A DNA stretch of 64,000 nucleotides from positions 4,278,001-4,342,000 of the forward strand of contig NZ_CP014943.1 of the NCBI RefSeq assembly GCF_002077175.1, written 5' to 3'. A program made the position numbers and the translations under genes. A model generated the notes under the pieces. That model did no database searches. It worked only from the letters and a program-made list of their open reading frames with translations, and had not been told where the DNA came from. Source of the stretch: Colwellia sp. PAMC 21821. Lineage in GTDB: Bacteria > Pseudomonadota > Gammaproteobacteria > Enterobacterales > Alteromonadaceae. Below, one piece after another: positions 36,572 through 45,961 of this stretch (position 1 is its first letter; each line of letters begins with the position of its first letter).

Positions 36572-38083
36572 TTATTCTTTCGCGGCTATTAACCTGTTTA
36601 TAAATTCATCATGAGTTAATGTTTTAGCAACATTGTTCGATAGGGCTGAAATACTTTGTCTAAATGCTTGTTCAATTTGATTAAAACTCGAAGCATCTAT
36701 AAGAGGATCATAACTATTTGGTCTCACACCCATACCTTCTAAAACTGAATACCAACTATCAGCTGAGAATAAATCATACTGATTTTCGTATAACTTTCCT
36801 TGGCATGTAAATAATTCAATTTTTGTCTGTAGTGTTTTTGGGATCTCTAAATGCTGCCACATTTGCCAAAAGGGCGAATCTGTTCGTTTTGTCGTGCAAT
36901 AATGTAAAACAATAAAGTCTCTAATCGCGATGTATTCATCATCTATTAATCGATTAAATTCATCTATAGGCGCCTGATATAGTTTTTTATTAGGCATGTT
37001 TTGAACAAAATTAAGCATGGTTTTCATGATCAGATAAATGCTTGTAGACTCTAAAGGCTCAAGAAACCCAGAAGACAATCCTACCGCCAAACAGTTTTTA
37101 TACCAAATTTTATCACGTTTTCCTGTGGTAAAAGACAGGAACCGTGGTTCAGTTATAAAGGGCGCACTATTGCTTTTCAGTAAAGCTAACGCAGCATCGT
37201 CGCTACAATAATCACTGCAATAAACATAACCATTTCCAATTCTATTTTGCAGTGGTATTTTCCAGCGCCAACCGTGTTCATGTGCCGTGGCTTGGGTATA
37301 AGGCGGAGTAGGGTGTTCAATAGCTGTTTGAGCCGTTACGGCTTTATTTACCGGTAAATAATGCTGCCAGTTTTCATAACCAACACGAAGTGCTTTATGC
37401 ATTATTAACGCTTGTTGCCCGCTACAATCAATAAAAAAGTCTCCTGATATGGCTTGACCATCAGCTAATATAAGTTTATCAACTTGGCCATTTTCATTAA
37501 GATTTGTTGCTTGGATATGGCCTTTGATTAAATTAACCCCTTTATTTTTACAGTAATCTGCTAAATATTTTGCGACTAAGGAAGCGTCAAAATGTAGCGC
37601 ATAAGTTGATGATGAAAGATTGTTTTTTACCTTGGGGTCAGGGATATAAAATTTGTTTTGTTTTGCCAAAGCTATTGCAGGGGAAAAATCGGTAAACTCA
37701 AACTGTGGGTTTTCAAATTGATGTTTTAGCCAATGTTGATAGAAAAGTTTTCCTTCAATTTTGTTGCCAACAAAACCAAAAGGATGCCAGTAATGATGAC
37801 CTTTTTCTTTCCAATCAATAAACTTAATACCTAATTTAAAAGTAGAGTTAGTCGCTAAAATAAACTCTTTTAGAGGGATGCGAAGATATTCTAGCAAATC
37901 TACAATAGAAGGAATGGTTGCTTCACCAACACCTATTGTGGGTACATGGGGTGATTCAACCACGGTGATTTTTACATCGGTATTTGTTAATGCTCTTGCT
38001 AATACTGCCGCTGAAATCCAACCAGCAGTGCCACCACCAACAACAACATATGATTTAATCTGTTCAGTTTTTACTTTGTCCAT
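36572..38083 (-). CDS. Tryptophan-halogenase-like flavoprotein
   Basis: A 503-residue member of the flavin-dependent halogenase family. VVGGGTAGW (residues 14-22) is the FAD-binding glycine motif, and GWRWKIP contains the WxWxIP signature of halogenases. GVGEATIP and TFKLGIKFIDW are family segments, with K83 a candidate for the catalytic lysine. CLAVGLSSGFLEPLEST is the second flavin region. It has no signal peptide. Homologues often sit beside TonB receptors in marine and freshwater polysaccharide loci; their substrate there is unknown, and tryptophan chlorination should not be assumed. It follows the TonB receptor gene on the minus strand, separated by a hairpin. Confidence 0.85.
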   Translation of the reverse strand: MDKVKTEQIKSYVVVGGGTAGWISAAVLARALTNTDVKITVVESPHVPTIGVGEATIPSIVDLLEYLRIPLKEFILATNSTFKLGIKFIDWKEKGHHYWHPFGFVGNKIEGKLFYQHWLKHQFENPQFEFTDFSPAIALAKQNKFYIPDPKVKNNLSSSTYALHFDASLVAKYLADYCKNKGVNLIKGHIQATNLNENGQVDKLILADGQAISGDFFIDCSGQQALIMHKALRVGYENWQHYLPVNKAVTAQTAIEHPTPPYTQATAHEHGWRWKIPLQNRIGNGYVYCSDYCSDDAALALLKSNSAPFITEPRFLSFTTGKRDKIWYKNCLAVGLSSGFLEPLESTSIYLIMKTMLNFVQNMPNKKLYQAPIDEFNRLIDDEYIAIRDFIVLHYCTTKRTDSPFWQMWQHLEIPKTLQTKIELFTCQGKLYENQYDLFSADSWYSVLEGMGVRPNSYDPLIDASSFNQIEQAFRQSISALSNNVAKTLTHDEFINRLIAAKE

Positions 38084-38159
38084 GTGTAATACCTGGGTTA
38101 ATAATGGCTTATATCAATTAAAGTTATAAATTAAACACTGTAGAATAAATATTATAGGA

Positions 38160-38191
38160 AAGCCTCGCCTTATAAAAATAAAACGAGGCTT
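38160..38191 (-). terminator. Hairpin after the TonB receptor gene
   Basis: AAGCCTCG (38160-38167) and CGAGGCTT (38184-38191) are perfect 8-bp arms with a 16-base AT loop, 23 bases downstream of the receptor stop on the minus strand. It would limit read-through into the halogenase-like gene. Confidence 0.65.
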
Positions 38192-38213
38192 AATTGCTTT
38201 ATAACAATGGCAC

Positions 38214-41033
38214 TTAAAATCTAGCTGTAATACCCACTTGGTATCGTCTGCCAGAATATTCAAGCTTTGTTACACGTTCTCTAACATCAGCATATTCTAA
38301 AATATTAGCGTTAGTGGCGTTAACTACTTCTGCAGAAATTGTTAAATTTTCATTAATATCATAAGAAGTACTTAGATCAAGTTGACCATAATCATCAACA
38401 TGTTGAGGTAAGCCGTTGCTGCCTATTCTTGGTCCTGAACGATACTCTAAAAACCCTTCACGCCAGTTATATGCCGCTCGAGCTTGAAAGCCATCGATTT
38501 CGTAAAATGCAATAACATTGTATGAATTTTCAGAGAACCCTTCTAAGCCACTACCAGGTGATTGAACATTTGGGCGTTCAAACTCACTTGCATCATCATC
38601 TTTACTATCTGTGAAGGTATAGTTAGCTTGCATACCAAAGCCACTGAGCCAGCCAGGTAAGTAGTCAAAATAATGAAGGGCTGCTATTTCAAAGCCGCTA
38701 ACTGTTCCGCCACTACGATTAGACTTTTGAGTGATGGCTTCAAACACAGGGCCCCAACCGTCTATATTTAAGCCCGTATCAACACTGGTTGTTTGAGTAG
38801 AAATGAAACTGGTAATATCTTTATAGAATAAACCTAATGAATAGGCGTTACCTGACTCATCATAATATTCAAATGAGGTATCAAACTGTTTTGCTTCATA
38901 AGGTTGTAAATAAGGATTACCACCACTGGTGGCTAAATCACCTGCACGGGGGTTTTGTTGATAACTTTTATTAACGCCAGTATCTTCAAGTGCGGGTCTA
39001 GATATTACTTTTGCTGCCGCTGCTTTAATAAAAAAGCCTTCGCCAAAATCCATGTTAACGTTAAAGCTTGGTAACCATTTTTGATAATCAGACGCGACTT
39101 CTATAACAGCAGGCTCTGAATAGGTGGCTTCTAGCGCTAAACCACCGCCATCTTGTACGGGTTTCTCTATTAACGCCAAACGTTCGATGCTGTGGCCTGA
39201 TGAAGCAACCTGTGTATCTACATATCGTAAACCTACATTGCCGCTCCAAGAAAAAACATCTAATTCACCCATTAAATTGACTTGGGCATAAGCGGCAAAA
39301 ATTTCTTCAGTATTTTTTACTGAACTCTCAGGTCGTAATACTTCGTCAGTCCAATTGGGTTCGCCGCGAATATTACCTATTGCCGCTTTATAATCGTTAA
39401 TATCATTAATTAAAACAAATTCTCGAGGAAAATTACCACTGACTTCACTTAGGAAACTGCTGTTGTTATTAATAGAGAATAAACTATCATCAAGATCTAA
39501 GAAGTTACCACACGTATTTACTACGCTACCACAACCATCTACACCAAATGATTTTTGAGATTTTTCTCTGTCAGTATAGGAAAATCCAAAATCAACAGAA
39601 CTAATGAAACCGTCATCTACATCGTAGTTTGTGTCAAATTTCACCTCTAAAATTTCATCTTCAATTTCTTGATGTTGTATATCATTCCAGTGGGTACGAA
39701 CTGAAGCAGGATCAGCGTAATCAATACTAGAATCTATTTGAATGACATCGCCGTTACTGCTGTCAAATTCAATATAATCTTGACCAACAATTAACCCATT
39801 TTGTTGGTCTGGCAAATAACCAGGGTCACCGGGTTTTACACTTTGATCAACATTGTTATTAACAAAGTTTGTCACTAGCGTGTTACCGCGTGGGTCAGCT
39901 GTTGCTTTTGAATAAGAGATGTCGGTGGCGAATGTCCATTTATCGACTAAATATATGCTATTAAGGCCTAAAGCTATTGTTTCTGAATCTTGTCCACGCT
40001 CCTGAAATAAACCGTCAATAGGGCTTGCTGATTTAGTCGCTTTGATTGCCGTCATGTTTTCTGAAACGATAACATCTTGCCAACCAGAAAAGTGTAGAGG
40101 AACTTGCATACCATTACTTAATGCTTGTCGACTTAAGTCGGAATATAAAACATCAAAGGTATGTGTAATATCATCATTTTGTGCCCACTGTAAGGTTAAG
40201 TTCGCACTTGTACGTTCGCGCTCTTCAGTGTCCATGGTATATGTAGCACGGCCAGGGTACCAAACTGTACCTTCTGTAACGGCATTGCCGGCTTCATCAG
40301 TAATTGGACCTGGTGCTACCGTTGTATTATCTGCTTGGAATGATGACCAATGAGTTGTACCAGCAGCATCAATTCTGTTAGTTGTTTTTTGTTTTGCAAA
40401 ACCGAGTAAAACACCAAAGCTATCGTCTAAAAAGGTATTACTGATAATAACAGAGCCTTTAGGATCGTATTCTTCAGCGAGGTCGTTATATACAAAATCA
40501 AATGAGCCAACGGCTTGTAAACCGGGGCTATTGAGAGGGCGAGCAGTATTTACGTTAATATAAGCACCTAAACTGCCTTCAGCAATATTCGCTCTCGATG
40601 CTTTAATTACATCGGCACCAGAAATTAGATCAGATGGTAGGGTTTGAAAATCAAACTCTCGACCAAAATCTGTTGTGGCTATTGTTCTGTTGTTTACTTT
40701 TACAGCATTAAATTTTGGTCCCATACCTCGAACGGTAACTTTAGAGCCTTCACCGTTATTACGAGATATCATTACACCACTGATCCGCTGTAAAGACTCG
40801 GCTACGTTTTGATCAGGAAATTTACCAATGTCTTCAGCAACAATACTATCTTGGATAGAGGATGCATTTTTTTTCTTATCCATCGACTCGGTTAAACTGC
40901 TACGAATCCCTGTAACGCTAATAACTTCTATAGCTCCATCTTTTTGCTCTTGGGCAATGGTAACGTTAGAACTGAGTGCTGCGGTAATCGCAATACCGAG
41001 TGGCAATAATCTAAATTTATTTGGTTGTTTCAT
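38214..41033 (-). CDS. TonB-dependent receptor (oligosaccharide uptake)
   Basis: Outer-membrane active transporter of 939 residues. After a signal peptide ending near TIAQ comes a TonB-box-like segment (IEVISVTGIR), then the plug (VAEDIGKFPDQNVAESLQRI, GVMISRNNGEGSKVTVRGMG) and a C-terminal 22-strand barrel ending in the aromatic GRRYQVGITARF. The form matches the receptor class common in sugar-scavenging marine bacteria (TonB-Xanth-Caul type). ATG 41033 has AAGGAAG upstream. It diverges from a GH16 gene across a 284-base region with two operator palindromes, so import of the GH16 products is the natural inference. The ligand is not determined. Confidence 0.9.
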   Translation of the reverse strand: MKQPNKFRLLPLGIAITAALSSNVTIAQEQKDGAIEVISVTGIRSSLTESMDKKKNASSIQDSIVAEDIGKFPDQNVAESLQRISGVMISRNNGEGSKVTVRGMGPKFNAVKVNNRTIATTDFGREFDFQTLPSDLISGADVIKASRANIAEGSLGAYINVNTARPLNSPGLQAVGSFDFVYNDLAEEYDPKGSVIISNTFLDDSFGVLLGFAKQKTTNRIDAAGTTHWSSFQADNTTVAPGPITDEAGNAVTEGTVWYPGRATYTMDTEERERTSANLTLQWAQNDDITHTFDVLYSDLSRQALSNGMQVPLHFSGWQDVIVSENMTAIKATKSASPIDGLFQERGQDSETIALGLNSIYLVDKWTFATDISYSKATADPRGNTLVTNFVNNNVDQSVKPGDPGYLPDQQNGLIVGQDYIEFDSSNGDVIQIDSSIDYADPASVRTHWNDIQHQEIEDEILEVKFDTNYDVDDGFISSVDFGFSYTDREKSQKSFGVDGCGSVVNTCGNFLDLDDSLFSINNNSSFLSEVSGNFPREFVLINDINDYKAAIGNIRGEPNWTDEVLRPESSVKNTEEIFAAYAQVNLMGELDVFSWSGNVGLRYVDTQVASSGHSIERLALIEKPVQDGGGLALEATYSEPAVIEVASDYQKWLPSFNVNMDFGEGFFIKAAAAKVISRPALEDTGVNKSYQQNPRAGDLATSGGNPYLQPYEAKQFDTSFEYYDESGNAYSLGLFYKDITSFISTQTTSVDTGLNIDGWGPVFEAITQKSNRSGGTVSGFEIAALHYFDYLPGWLSGFGMQANYTFTDSKDDDASEFERPNVQSPGSGLEGFSENSYNVIAFYEIDGFQARAAYNWREGFLEYRSGPRIGSNGLPQHVDDYGQLDLSTSYDINENLTISAEVVNATNANILEYADVRERVTKLEYSGRRYQVGITARF

Positions 41034-41080
41034 GTTCTTCCTTAACTTTCTTTTATCAAACGGTGTATGTCCAATAATAT

Positions 41081-41095
41081 AAACATATGATGTAT
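41081..41095. promoter_or_regulatory. Operator palindrome near the TonB receptor start
   Basis: AAACAT-ATG-ATGTAT matches the consensus AAACRTNNNAYGTTT at all but one defined position. It is 47 bases upstream of the receptor start on the minus strand, where it could overlap the promoter. Confidence 0.6.
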
Positions 41096-41194
41096 CGGTT
41101 TATGTGATGAGAGCATTATTTGCACAAGAGATCAACCTATTTACGTTGTTAATTTATCTTTAAAGTGGTTAAAAATAATAATTGATATTATATA

Positions 41195-41224
41195 TTGCAT
41201 GTCAAAACATCATATGTTTATATA
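41195..41224 (+). promoter_or_regulatory. GH16 promoter with operator inside the spacer
   Basis: TTGCAT (41195-41200) and TATATA (41219-41224) fit -35 and -10 boxes 18 bases apart. The palindrome AAACAT-CAT-ATGTTT (41205-41219) fills the spacer, a classic repressor position. The GH16 start codon is 94 bases further on. Confidence 0.6.
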
Positions 41225-41317
41225 TGTACTACATAAATTATTGTTTTATGAATAAGTGCCGAGTTCATTGGACGATTCAACATAAAACGACAAAGTACCG
41301 TTTGGGGGCGTGAATAC

Positions 41318-42415
41318 ATGAAGAATTTTATATTTAGTGGCAGTTTACCTTTACTTGCTATTTCTGCACTGGCACTTGCTGGATGTAGTGAAACAATATC
41401 TACAGACAAATCATCGACAGAAAAAGCACTAGAAACAATTGAAGTTAAACAATCTGATAATTTTTTACCTTTGTCAGATCCTCAAAATAAAGCGGGTTGG
41501 ACTTTAAATAAAGAAGTTAGCGATGAGTTTGATAGTAAATCGTTAGATGAAGATAAGTGGTATATTGTCGGTAAGCTTGATGAGAATGGCAAGCCTATAT
41601 ATAAAGATCCTGATCACCCAGAACGTGAAGTATGGATTGGCCGTGCACCCGCACAGTTTTCTGGACGTAATGTACGATTAGAAGATGGTATGTTAAAAAT
41701 ATCTACCCGTTGGGAACCTGATTTTCCTTTTGAAACGGCGCAAGGGATAGATAACGTAAAATACAAATACGAAAACTTTACCACGGCAGCAATTATCAAC
41801 CGTAAACTATTTCGTTACGGCTATATAGAAGTGAGTGCAAAAGCCGCTGATGCTGAAGTATCGAGTGCGTTATGGTTTACCCGCCATGAAGAAAAAAATG
41901 GCCAGCGTAACGATACGTCATTAGAACTTGATGTTTTTGAGCATTTCGGTAGTCACCGTTTACCAGGCAAAAGTCATCGTGACCGTGATCTTTGGTGGAC
42001 GGTTCATGATTGGGATCCAAAATATGGTCATGAAAATGGCAAGAACGTAACTTACACCGAAACAAAAGACTTAGGCTTTAGAGTTGCAGAAACATTCCAC
42101 ACTTATGGTTTTGAATGGTCAGAAACAGGACTTCGTTATTTTGTTGATGGCAAATTGTTTTCTGATGTGTCTATTGCTGATGTAGAAGCCTTTGCTAAAA
42201 CAAAAGGCCGTGATAAAGGTTGGGTAATTGATAAAGCTATGCACCTTTGGTTAGATTCAGAATCTTTCCCTTGGAGAGGCTTCCCTGATTCTAAAGAAGA
42301 TTTAGAAGCTAACAGTCCTGAGGGCGAAAAAGACGACGGTATTGTCGACTTTGAAATTGAATACTTAAGAGTTTGGCAAAAACCTGAGCACATGACTTAT
42401 AAAGTAGATCACTAA
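41318..42415 (+). CDS. GH16 endo-galactanase lipoprotein (carrageenase/porphyranase/agarase type)
   Basis: A 365-residue lipoprotein with perfect lipobox LAGC23. The GH16 jelly-roll follows from residue ~60. E203-L-D-V-F-E208 is the catalytic motif (nucleophile E203, acid-base E208, D205 assisting). WIGRAPAQF, RYGYIEV, ALWFTR and DFEIEYLRVWQKP are family landmarks shared with the GH16 at 57678. The enzyme would cleave a beta-1,4-galactan internally, releasing oligosaccharides at the cell surface. It differs from the kappa-carrageenase at 56620; the WxGRAPxQF element recalls the porphyranase or beta-carrageenase branches, so specificity is uncertain. It diverges from the TonB receptor and is followed by a terminator. 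Confidence 0.87.
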   Translation: MKNFIFSGSLPLLAISALALAGCSETISTDKSSTEKALETIEVKQSDNFLPLSDPQNKAGWTLNKEVSDEFDSKSLDEDKWYIVGKLDENGKPIYKDPDHPEREVWIGRAPAQFSGRNVRLEDGMLKISTRWEPDFPFETAQGIDNVKYKYENFTTAAIINRKLFRYGYIEVSAKAADAEVSSALWFTRHEEKNGQRNDTSLELDVFEHFGSHRLPGKSHRDRDLWWTVHDWDPKYGHENGKNVTYTETKDLGFRVAETFHTYGFEWSETGLRYFVDGKLFSDVSIADVEAFAKTKGRDKGWVIDKAMHLWLDSESFPWRGFPDSKEDLEANSPEGEKDDGIVDFEIEYLRVWQKPEHMTYKVDH

Positions 42416-42492
42416 ATAATTATCGCTAGCAGTATTTGCTGTAAACATAAGTAGTTAACATCATTAGAAAACACGAGTATCAATGACTCATT

Positions 42493-42533
42493 AAAATTGT
42501 ATCAATCCTATTGTTTGGGGTTGATACAATTTT
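42493..42533 (+). terminator. Terminator after GH16
   Basis: AAAATTGTATCAA (42493-42505) and TTGATACAATTTT (42521-42533) are perfect 13-bp arms. The built-in A and T runs make it a bidirectional-looking terminator 78 bases after the stop codon. Confidence 0.7.
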
Positions 42534-42673
42534 AGACCTTATGTTTAAGCGTTATATTTAGGCCTTATCTTTAGACATAATATATTTATTTGTATTCGTG
42601 TATTAATTTTGGCCATCCACGTTATGTTTTAGATTAACAATGCCAACAGCTCAACAAAATATTTGAGGTGAAA

Positions 42674-44290
42674 ATGAACTTTTCTCTAAAAAAACTCCTT
42701 TCTACACAAGGTTTCTCTAACGAGTTAACCAAATCAATAAAAACCGTTAATTTAACTTTTGCTAAGAAAGCTAACCTGCTTGCTTTAACCGCCAGTTTTT
42801 CTGTGCTATTTACTTCTCTGTCAGCCTATAGTGACCAAGCTACTGATAAAGCATTAAATACTAAAGAGAATGTGCTTGTTATTATGTTTGACGACATGCG
42901 TTTTGATACGTTTTCATACCGTGGTGGTCCAGTTAATACGCCTAATATTGACGCGTTAGCAAATCAGTCAGTTCGGTTTGATAATGCCATGACAACAACA
43001 GGACTTTGTTCGCCTTCTAGAGCGGCTATGTTTACGGGTCGTTGGGGACACAAAACAGGTTTAGACGATAATGTTGAACTTTATCATTCACGCTTATCCG
43101 AACTCGATCAAAAAGAGGGCGGCATAATGCGCAAAGCATCAGAAGCTGGTTACTTAGTCGGTTATGTTGGTAAATGGCATTTAGGGGCTCAGGGCACTAA
43201 ATTACGTGGTGCTGAAATAGATTTAGGTCAAGGTCACGAACCTCGCGAACGCTTCACTCGCCCTTGGACTCCATATGAAAAAGTACCACAAGTTAAAGGT
43301 TATTATGAGGGTAAGTTAGACGCTAATGACGAAAAGCATGAATACTTTATGACTTTGCCTGGCGGATATGAAGATACTCAAGCCTATAGCAAAGTTGTTT
43401 ATGGTAAAAACATGATAAAACAGGCGGCCAAAGACAAGCGGCCATTTTTTGGCGTGGTGAGTTTCAACCAACCGCATCCTGCTTATCGTGTGCCTGAGCC
43501 TTACGCCAGTATGTTTGACCCTATGGCCCTTAAATTACCCAAAAATCATTTAATAGAGCGGGTAAATAAACCCCTGGCGCAAGATGGAATATGGTGGCCA
43601 TGGCATGATGTAGGCCATATGTCTGATTTAGATTGGCGTAGATCTCGTGCGTTTTATTATGGCGCTATCGCCATGGTTGACCGTATTGTAGGTGACTTAA
43701 TTCAAACCGCAAAAGATGAAGGCATGTATGATGACCTAACGATTCTTTTGGTCGGTGACCAAGGCAGCATGCTAGGTGAACATGGCCTTTATGACAAAGG
43801 ACCTTATGCTTATGACGAATTAATGCGTATGCCGCTACTGATCCGCACACCAGCACTTGCGCCGAAAATCGTTAATCGACAAGTATCTATTATTGATATT
43901 GCCCCAACCTTAACTGAAATTATGGGACTAAAGGCTGATGAAGATATAGATGGTCGTACTTTACTACCGCTAATGACAAAAGGTGATGTCGCTGATAAGG
44001 GTAAAGTAGACTCTGCGCTTTATGCTTATGAATGGTACAACGGTTCTTGGTTCGGTATTAGAGCAATTAGAACGCCAGAAATGAAGTTTGTTTGGAATCC
44101 AGGCGATACCCGAGATGAGTTTTATGATCTTGTTAAAGACCCGATTGAAAAAGACAATCAAATTAACAATAAGTTATACCGTAAAAAATTAAAAACGATG
44201 GTTGCACTATTAGAACAAGAATTAGTAAGAGTTAGCGACCCATCTGTTGAGCGTTTTCGACACCACATGAACGCCCGTGGATTACTTTAG
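42674..44290 (+). CDS. S1-family sulfatase
   Basis: A 538-residue sulfatase. MFDDMRFDTF (residues 71-80) gives metal ligands, C112-S-P-S-R116 with AAMFTGR is the canonical formylglycine site, GKWHLG follows near 160, and VGDQGSMLGEHGLYDKG holds the later metal site and a lysine typical of sulfate binding. GAGG at 42665-42668 is five bases from ATG 42674, which I prefer over GTG 42668. The N-terminus has an unusually long polar region before the hydrophobic stretch (residues ~34-50), suggesting a long signal peptide ending near LSAYS. It lies between GH16 and another sulfatase. The sulfate position attacked is not predictable here. Confidence 0.9.
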   Translation: MNFSLKKLLSTQGFSNELTKSIKTVNLTFAKKANLLALTASFSVLFTSLSAYSDQATDKALNTKENVLVIMFDDMRFDTFSYRGGPVNTPNIDALANQSVRFDNAMTTTGLCSPSRAAMFTGRWGHKTGLDDNVELYHSRLSELDQKEGGIMRKASEAGYLVGYVGKWHLGAQGTKLRGAEIDLGQGHEPRERFTRPWTPYEKVPQVKGYYEGKLDANDEKHEYFMTLPGGYEDTQAYSKVVYGKNMIKQAAKDKRPFFGVVSFNQPHPAYRVPEPYASMFDPMALKLPKNHLIERVNKPLAQDGIWWPWHDVGHMSDLDWRRSRAFYYGAIAMVDRIVGDLIQTAKDEGMYDDLTILLVGDQGSMLGEHGLYDKGPYAYDELMRMPLLIRTPALAPKIVNRQVSIIDIAPTLTEIMGLKADEDIDGRTLLPLMTKGDVADKGKVDSALYAYEWYNGSWFGIRAIRTPEMKFVWNPGDTRDEFYDLVKDPIEKDNQINNKLYRKKLKTMVALLEQELVRVSDPSVERFRHHMNARGLL

Positions 44291-44350
44291 TTCTCGCGAT
44301 TATACACAATTAATATGTAGTTTTTATGCAGGAATGTTTAAGGAAAAATA

Positions 44351-45841
44351 ATGAAAAGTAATATATCACTCAGTAAGATAGTTTTAGCGTGTTTTTGTGT
44401 CATTGCCAGTCAAGCATCGTATGCAGCTGAAGACTCACTCAACACAACTGAGAATAAAAGGCCCAATATTTTGGTTATTTTAACCGATGATATGGGCTAT
44501 GCCGATGTTGGTTTTAATGGTTCAACTGATATTAAAACGCCAAGTTTAGATCAGTTAGCAGCAGAAGGCGTGGTATTAACCTCTGCCTATAACGCACACC
44601 CATTTTGTGGACCTAGTCGTGCGGGCATTATGACAGGTCGATACCCACATAAATTTGGATCGCAATTTAACTTACCAACAAGTAATCGTTCAGGCGGTTT
44701 AGGTGTACCAACAGAAGAAGTTTTTATCAGCAAAGTATTACAAGATGCGGGTTATAAAACGGGTGCTATTGGTAAATGGCATTTAGGCGAAGAAGCTGAG
44801 TTTCATCCGAATAACCGTGGCTTTGATGACTTTTATGGCTTTTTAAATGGTGGGCATGATTATTTCCCATCGAAATATAAACCTCAATATGAACGTCAGC
44901 GTAAGCAAGGTTTAAATCATAGTATCTTTCATTATCTCAGACCCCTTGAGCATAACGGCAAAGAAGTTGATGAAAAAGAATACGTAACCGATGGTTTATC
45001 ACGAGAAGCGGTCAATTTTATTGAAAAATCAGCTACCAATAAAGACCAGCCTTTCTTTTTATACATGTCTTACAATGCGCCGCATTCACCGATGCAAGCT
45101 AAAGAAGAAGACATGGCAGAGTTTCCAGAAATAAAAGACCAGAAACGAAAAATCTATGCAGGTATGGTTTATGCTGTCGACCGTGGTGTTAATAACATTG
45201 TAAAAGCGCTTAAAGCAACAGGTCAATACGACAACACGTTAATTGTATTTTTTAGTGACAATGGCGGTAAGCCAAATCTTGGTGCCAATAACTCTCCATT
45301 AAGAGGGCGTAAAGGTAGCGTATTAGAAGGGGGATACAGAACGCCAATGTTTTTCCATTGGCCTAAAAACGTTCCTGAAGGAAAAACCTTTAGTTACCCA
45401 ATATCTACTTTAGATTTATACCCAACATTTGCAAAGCTTGCTGGCGCTAAAATACCGGATAATAAAAAGTTAGACGGAAAAGATGTTATGCACGATTTAA
45501 TTGCAGGTTCTAATCCTAGACCAGGTGAAATGATCTACGCAGTGAGACATAGAAAAGGCTTTTCAGAAGCTGCTGCTCGCAGAGACAATTGGAAAATTGT
45601 TAATACAGGTAAAGAATGGCAACTGTTTGATGTAGATAAAGACAAAAGTGAAAGTAATGATGTGAGTAGCAAACATCCGTTCATTGTTAGAGAAATGATC
45701 GCTGAAATGGAAGTTTGGAGTTGGACCAATCCACAACCTTTATGGTTTCATCATCATGAAGAAGGCACTATGTGGAGAGAAATGGGTATGCCAAGGTTTC
45801 ATGAAACTTTTAATTTAAAAGGTGATGAAAAAGCGCATTAA
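44351..45841 (+). CDS. S1-family sulfatase (S1_19-like)
   Basis: A 496-residue secreted sulfatase with a signal peptide ending near ASYAA. LTDDMGYADVGFNG gives the metal ligands, and C86-G-P-S-R90 followed by AGIMTGRYP is the formylglycine site. GKWHLG and NNSPLRGRKGSVLEGG follow in order. The CGPSR plus AGIMTGRYPHKFG pattern is shared with the sulfatase at 49490 and recalls subfamily S1_19, members of which remove 4-O-sulfate from carrageenan; this assignment is from memory of motifs. AAGGA lies about nine bases before the ATG. It is 60 bases after the preceding sulfatase and ends before a strong terminator, so the pair probably forms one transcript. Confidence 0.9.
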   Translation: MKSNISLSKIVLACFCVIASQASYAAEDSLNTTENKRPNILVILTDDMGYADVGFNGSTDIKTPSLDQLAAEGVVLTSAYNAHPFCGPSRAGIMTGRYPHKFGSQFNLPTSNRSGGLGVPTEEVFISKVLQDAGYKTGAIGKWHLGEEAEFHPNNRGFDDFYGFLNGGHDYFPSKYKPQYERQRKQGLNHSIFHYLRPLEHNGKEVDEKEYVTDGLSREAVNFIEKSATNKDQPFFLYMSYNAPHSPMQAKEEDMAEFPEIKDQKRKIYAGMVYAVDRGVNNIVKALKATGQYDNTLIVFFSDNGGKPNLGANNSPLRGRKGSVLEGGYRTPMFFHWPKNVPEGKTFSYPISTLDLYPTFAKLAGAKIPDNKKLDGKDVMHDLIAGSNPRPGEMIYAVRHRKGFSEAAARRDNWKIVNTGKEWQLFDVDKDKSESNDVSSKHPFIVREMIAEMEVWSWTNPQPLWFHHHEEGTMWREMGMPRFHETFNLKGDEKAH

Positions 45842-45883
45842 CTCTTTGAGAAATTAACTTGAGAGCTATATAGCAATGAGTAG

Positions 45884-45926
45884 CTTACAGTTGCCTGATT
45901 AAATCAGGTAACTGTAAGATTTTTTA
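45884..45926 (+). terminator. Strong terminator after the sulfatase pair
   Basis: A stem of about 17 bp (CTTACAGTTGCCTGATT with its near-perfect complement ending CTGTAAG at 45918, one G-T pair) is followed by TTTTTT. It closes the sulfatase transcript. Confidence 0.85.
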
Positions 45927-45961
45927 AGTAAATAATTCTTTTGTATATATGAGGCAAAGAG

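Noticed and set aside
41318-42415. Laminarinase or lichenase of GH16
   Set aside because: The WIGRAPAQF element and sulfatase-rich setting fit the red-algal galactanase branches better.
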